Below are positions 59,178-64,000 of a DNA stretch of 64,000 bases, piece by piece. Below the pieces are notes generated by a model. It saw only the letters and a list, made by a program, of their open reading frames with translations. It had not been told where the DNA came from and searched no databases. The first letter of the stretch is position 1; each line of letters opens with the position of its first letter. The translations under genes were made by a program, and so were the position numbers. The stretch comes from Halichondria panicea. Lineage: Eukaryota; Porifera; Demospongiae; Suberitida; Halichondriidae. The DNA is taken from positions 2,510,979 through 2,574,978 of the forward strand of contig NC_087383.1 of assembly GCF_963675165.1 (NCBI RefSeq), read 5' to 3'.

Positions 59178-59706
59178 CAGTGCATGTACATAGTGGGACC
59201 ATAAGCAGTGCATGTAAATAGTGGGGCCATAGGCAGTGCATGTAAATAGTGGGGCCATAGGCAGTGCATGTACATAGTGGGACCATAGGCAGTGCATGTA
59301 CATAGTGGGACCATAGGCAGTGCATGTACATAGTGGGACCATAGGCAGTGCACGTACACAGTGGGACCATAGGCAGTGCACGTACACAGTGGGACCATAG
59401 GCAGTGCACGTACACAGTGGGGCCATAGGCAGTGCACGTACACAGTGGGGCCATAGGCAGTGCACGTACACAGTGGGGCCATAGGCAGTGCACGTACATA
59501 GTGGGACCATAGGCAGTGCACGTACATAGTGGGACCATAAGCAGTGCATGTACATAGTGGGACCATATAGGCAGTGCATGTACATAGTGGGACCATAGGC
59601 AGTGCATGTACATAGTGGGACCATAGGCAGTGCATGTACATAGTGGGACCATAAGCAGTGCATGTACATAGTGGGACCATAAGCAGTGCATGTACATAGT
59701 GGGACC
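59178..59706. repeat. 28-bp minisatellite array 5
   Basis: About 19 units. The cacgtacacag and gggcc variants are concentrated at 59345-59490. Right border identical in kind to that of array 1 (followed by 'tttacaggtcaaattg'). Confidence 0.97.
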
Positions 59707-60177
59707 TTTACAGGTCAAATTGTTGTAAATATTACAACAACAAAGGAGCATGCTATTAACTTGTCAATGTTGATATTGGATTGTGTGGTAGATTGTGAGA
59801 GCTTTGAAGTACTAGTTTTGCTGAGCTGCTAGACACTTGAAACTGGATTGGCTCTGAAAGCACTGTTGACTTTGTACTCTTTTTTTTTTTTTTTTTTGCA
59901 GTTGATCTTAACTGCTTATTCTCTTGTTCAGCCATTGTCTGTTGGCTACTGCTTCCATCTACACCACCTTTAAAGATGCTAAGTTTAATATTACTTTCTC
60001 CAGACACAACTCATCTTTTGTGCGTCCTACTATGTCCCTTTACCGAAGGTTTAGACCAGCTACAGCTTTTAAAGGCCACACATACTTCATTGAGGCAAGC
60101 AGCAAGGCATAATCGACTGGTTAGTGTGTGTGTGACGTGGGTGTGCACAACCATTGTCCCACGCCCATCTTCTAAGC
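59707..60177. other. Duplicated array flank, second copy
   Basis: Paralogue of 316-820. The T run at 59880-59897 is longer than in the left copy (519-529). The minus ORF at 59756-60007 (83 codons, SSSQQTMAEQENKQLRS) keeps the frame of 332-628 up to its end. Function unknown. Confidence 0.5.
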
Positions 60178-60240
60178 TCCATAGGCAGTGCATGTACATA
60201 GTGGGACCATAAGCAGTGCATGTACATAGTGGGACCATAT
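60178..60240. repeat. Two-unit island of the 28-bp repeat
   Basis: Two units and a partial, flanked by 'taagctc' and 'tactctgc'. In the left paralogue the same position (about 812) has no unit, so this island was gained or lost after duplication. Confidence 0.85.
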
Positions 60241-60937
60241 ACTCTGCGCAGTTAAGGCCTGGGTCAGGCACTGATAAGATTAATTTTATTCATTGCCTAC
60301 ATTTTATGTAGATGATGTAGATGATGTAGTGTTAATGAGATTCATAATGTTTATTAATGTTATTCATTGCACATGACGTCATAAGGTCAATGTATTTGCT
60401 TAGCTAGCTGCTAGAACTATTGTAGATTATCTTTGGCAACAAATACAGCGGACTTAAACAAGGTAAGAGTAGCTGTTTAGGCCCTCAAAAGATAGAGTTT
60501 GTTGTTATGATTATGTTTCCTTGATGGGAAGTAAAAATGTCCAAAACTTTCTTAGCTATGCTAGCTTCTTTAGCTCTGACAGCCACTCTAGAGGTAGGCT
60601 ATTTTGTGTATCTCAAGAATACAATAACTCTTACTCTTCCCATCAAGGATACTAGTACCTAGCTATGAGATGTTCATCTAGCCTTGTTTTTGAAGCTTGA
60701 TCTTGGCATCTTCAACGCCGTATTTGCAGTTCTCTTTCTGAAAGTGGCATGACGTCATCACCATTTATGGGACTAATTAGCATAATTGAATTAAGCTAAT
60801 CAGAAAAAGAAAACATTGAGCTTCATTTTGGATCATTTTGATGCAGCATACACTGTATACTGCAAATAATACAGCAGTATGAACATAGTGTAAATTTTGG
60901 TGTTGAAATCTGGACCCGGGCCTTAAGTGCGCGGAGT
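60241..60937. other. Unique spacer
   Basis: No supported gene. TTTCCTTGATGGGAAGTAA (60517) and CTTCCCATCAAGGATAC (60636) form an inverted pair about 100 bp apart. No copy elsewhere in the window. Confidence 0.45.
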
Positions 60938-61337
60938 AGGCAGTGCATGTACATAGTGGGGCCATAAGCAGTGCATGTACATAGTGGGGCCATAATTAAG
61001 CAGTGCATGTACATAGTGGAACCATAAGCAGTGCATGTACATAGTGGGACCATAAGCAGTGCATGTACATAGTGGGACCATAAGCAGTGCATGTACATAT
61101 TGGGGCCATAAGCAGTGCATGTACATAGTGGGACCATAAGCAATGCATGTACATAGTGGGACCATAAGCAGTGCATGTACATAGTGGGACCATAAGCAGT
61201 GCATGTACATATTGGGGCCATAAGCAGTGCATGTACATAGTGGGACCATAAGCAGTGCATGTACATAGTGGGACCATAGGCAGTGCATGTACATAGTGGG
61301 ACCACAAGCAGTGCATGTACTTAGTGGGACCATAAGC
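60938..61337. repeat. 28-bp minisatellite array 6
   Basis: About 14 units, mostly the ataagc variant. One unit has an extra 'att' (60993) and two read acatattggg. It ends with 'ccataagctctgtacacaca', the same border as array 2 at 1830. Confidence 0.96.
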
Positions 61338-62385
61338 TCTGTACACACACTAGAGGTCAATTTGAGTACCTTTTCTATTTTGCTTAAAAAAATGTTTTTT
61401 CAGGTGAGTTGAAGGTGTACAATGCAGTAAGGAACTAGACTGAATAGTTTTAAGCACAAAACCCCCAAATTGCACGTTAGACAATCATTCCGCCAAATTT
61501 TTCCGGTTGCTGCCCCCCGAACCCCCCCCCAAATGTTCAACAACGTACGGCCGTCGTCATTTCCCCCCTTAGCTAAAAATCCTGCTTGAAACCCTGACAA
61601 TAGTGAGTATTTGTGACATACCGTATAAGTAGAGGTTGTATGGTGAAAATGTTCGTATATTCGTACTGTAGAGCATCATACACTGTACGAAAAATAAAAC
61701 TACAAAACTATTCTACAGCAATAGGCTCAACGTGGCTGTATGAATATTTAAAATACGAAATATTTCCAGTCCTACAGTATTATAAACTCTTTAACCACAA
61801 CTTTGGTAAACATAATATTATTTCTTACCTAAACTTCTTGAAGGTATGAGTGAGTGTTCTGGTTCATTACTGACAGGGCATCATTCTCAGTCTCAACTCA
61901 CATCAACCTCCAGCATGGGGTGGGTCGATCACAGTGACATAACACACACAAACTGTGCAAAGGAACAGGAAAACATGATAAACCGGCATTACGGTAACTT
62001 AAACCAACAGATGATAAATAGACTAAAATCATGAAAAAACTCACTAATAATAACGAGTGTTGCAAACTGCGATGTGCTAATGCATGCCTCTCACTTATAG
62101 TTTCGATTAGGGGGGGAGGGGCTAAATGAGGTTCTTTATACTGCTAATCACAGGGGCCCCTCTTTCCGTACTCTCCTTAAACCCTAATCGCAGTCACGTA
62201 CGTGACCCCTAACCTCTAGCGTGAGAGATATGAATGGGCACGTACGTACATGTAACATCTGCTTAACCGGTACCTCGCGGATATGACACAACAAATCTAC
62301 TGCAACCTGTAAGACTAGTCTCATATACATGTACCACAGAAACAGTGTGCTTGCGTACATGCTAATTTAAAACTACTCACATCTG
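61338..62385. other. Array-flanking duplicated block, copy in unit D
   Basis: Near-identical to 1836-2760. Minor indels (for example the C run at 61520). No conserved frame. Confidence 0.6.
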
Positions 62386-62706
62386 CCTTGCTGTTGGCCA
62401 GTTCCAATTCTCACTCCAGCTCAGCCATGACACCCGGGTCCATGATTTGAGATCTCTTGAGCAGCTTCTCCTACATGTCTAGATGACTGCACTTCTTCTT
62501 ACTACCACTCTAGAAGGTAAAAAGGAAAACAAAATAATGCATTTGGTAAAGATCTACTCTCGTGTAAACAACATTGTAATTAGTATATACATGTGATGAT
62601 CGTTACCAAATTGTGGGTAAAGGGTCAAAAAAGCAAAATAATTATGATTTTTATAAAAACATTCTTCTCAACTCCTGCCATTCAGGAACCTCGAACCTGG
62701 TAGGTA
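62386..62706 (-). pseudogene. Exon zeta and stub of exon eta, unit D
   Basis: Zeta at about 62386-62480 reads KRSQISDPGVMAELE, then TGA. A stub of eta (about 62660-62705, 'cattcaggaacctcgaacctggtagg') is cut by the MITE at 62709. Compared with 3340-3600 the rest of eta is missing. Confidence 0.5.
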
Positions 62707-62708
62707 TA

Positions 62709-63096
62709 CCATATATCTTCTAATTTATCGGACACTTCTAATTACCCCGGACACTCTTTTGGGCAATTTTTGCTGTTCTAACACAACTTCTAATACAACG
62801 GACACTCCAGTGCTTTAATATTACATTCGTTCTAAATATCCGGACAATATCTTGAGTTACATTCATAGACGGCAAGTAAGACTTAGAGTGCTGCAGTTAG
62901 ATAGCTTGAGTAGCTAGTTTTAGATAGCTAGTGCAACTATTCAGTCACACACTGTTCTATTAAACTTAGCTAGCTTGCATGCAGCTGCTTGCTTGTTCTA
63001 ATTATTCCGGACACTTCGCATGATCTGTTCCAATTATACCCAGACAATTTCCAAAATAATTATTTTTTGCTGTCCGATAAATTAGAAGATATACGG
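62709..63096. mobile_element. 388-bp TIR MITE, family 1, inserted in exon eta remnant
   Basis: Same family and orientation as 47236-47620, with TA on both sides (62707-62708, 63097-63098). Terminal repeat CCATATATCTTCTAATTTAT against its complement at the right end, one mismatch. Confidence 0.87.
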
Positions 63097-63435
63097 TACT
63101 CAACCTCAATACCGTCCCCCCACACATGTACAAGACTGCCCCATACTCACCAGGGTGTCATACAGGATTTTGAAATAGAGAGGGTAATAAGAAAAGTGAC
63201 TAGAGCTAAAAAAAGGTCAACTGTTATTAGTTAGCAAGAGTTCACAATAGACCTTTATCATGAACTCTTGCTGTTAGTATGTAAAATTGCCAGCTATAGA
63301 CCCCGACTAGTACCTAAATGTAAATTTTAGGGGAGGGAGGATTGGAGCTAGAGGGGGATATCCCCCTTCCCCCTCCCCTGTATGACACCCTGCTCACCCT
63401 TTAGAAGACTGCCCCCCCCATACACACACACTCAC
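63097..63435. other. Intron-like spacer
   Basis: Non-coding, paralogue of 28790-29009. AGAGTTCACAATAGAC...GAACTCTTGC at 63237-63272 is hairpin-like. Confidence 0.4.
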
Positions 63436-64000
63436 CCCTCTAGAAGAATGTCCCACCATAGCCTTTGGAGCTGTCTCCCTCCTCTTAGCAATCACTCCAT
63501 CAATGTGCGTCGTCTTGAGTACCTCATTTCGACTGATCTTGGACGCTAGATGCAGCACACCTGCCACTGTAGCATGTAGCACCACTCTGTGATGTGCCTC
63601 AAGGCCTTTCTCCTTCACAGCAAGCTCTTGCAGCTGGTGTAGGAAGACCAGTATATCCGAGAGCCCTTGATAAGAGAATTCCAGTGTCAGGAGAAATACG
63701 AGTTGGTAGAAAGCGAGTGTGTTAGCAGGGCTAGTGCAGATAGCTTTGGTCAGTTCCAGGAGATTGGTGAAGAGAGAGTTGGCTGTTTTAGAGAGGAACC
63801 TTTTCAAAACCACACCCAGTGAGAGCCCTACAGCCTCCAGACTCACCCAATCACTGCACAAGGGGAGGGTATAAATAAACGTACATGTAGCTGTAAGCAC
63901 TGCACATGATTGTATACATACATGTAGTGAAAGCTAAGACAAAATGGACCTGTATAACTGACAAATAAAATCTAGTACGCCCACTGAACACACACGCACG
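63436..64000 (-). pseudogene. EFR3-like HEAT-repeat gene, copy D (exon 10, runs off the edge)
   Basis: Exon 10 at 63436-63853 is open: DWVSLEAVGLSLGVVLKRFL, then SPANTLAFYQLVFLLTLEFS, LAVKEKGLEAHHRVVLHATV and KRRETAPKAMVGHSSRG. It has the 18 bp missing from copies B and C, whose TAG arose at that deletion, so D is the best-preserved exon 10. The acceptor GCAG and donor GGTGAG are present. Exons 1-9 must lie beyond 64000. Whether D is functional cannot be judged here: the exon itself is sound, but exon eta next to it is cut by a MITE, and I type it as pseudogene only provisionally. Confidence 0.55.

Noticed and set aside
1-64000. tRNA, rRNA or other structured RNA genes
   Set aside because: I saw no cloverleaf with A and B boxes and no rRNA-like stretch; a covariance-model scan would be needed to exclude small RNAs.

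Overview
The window looks like genomic DNA of a marine sponge, most likely Amphimedon queenslandica or a close relative. The reasons are: eukaryotic genes with very short introns (about 70-160 bp) and consensus GT/AG junctions; AT-rich spacers dense in small inverted-repeat transposons; and, most telling, a cluster of DEATH-NACHT-LRR receptor genes, a family known to be strongly expanded in that sponge. The species call is inference; the domain calls rest on visible motifs.

Layout. A unit of about 13-15 kb is repeated through the window. Each unit has a plus-strand NLR gene followed by a minus-strand multi-exon gene. Its 5' half reads as a homologue of EFR3, the palmitoylated HEAT-repeat membrane scaffold of the PI4-kinase (PI4KIIIalpha) complex. 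Its 3' part (exons alpha to theta below) I do not recognise. NLR starts lie at 5943 (broken), 18877, 34083 and 48944. EFR3-like copies lie at 13848-18010 (A), 29010-33045 (B), 42055-47941 (C) and from 63436 past the right edge (D). EFR3 exon 1 and the next NLR exon 1 are head to head, about 0.9-1.0 kb apart. That gap carries a short S/T/P-rich retroelement-like ORF and, in front of three of the four NLRs, a perfect hairpin.

State of the genes. NLR2 and NLR4 are intact at 893 codons. NLR3 is intact except for a stop that removes the last 23 residues. NLR1 is a deletion derivative with no NACHT. Every EFR3-like copy that can be read across most of its exons (A, B, C) is broken, each by different lesions (deletions, frameshifts, stops, lost splice sites), so the NLR half of the unit is kept while the EFR3 half decays. 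NLR3 and NLR4 are almost identical through DEATH and NACHT, but the NLR4 LRR region and 3' flank match NLR2, which indicates gene conversion. Differences among LRRs sit mostly at the variable positions of the beta strands.

Non-genic structure. Long arrays of a 28-bp minisatellite (1-315, 955-1835, 9704-12317 split by a 1.35-kb inserted element, 59178-59706, 60938-61337) lie at the left end, in unit A and in unit D. A G-rich 40-bp-class satellite has expanded in an EFR3-A intron. Many transposons with terminal inverted repeats, several with clear TA or 7-9-bp target duplications, can be dated relative to the unit duplications because one copy has them and its paralogues do not.
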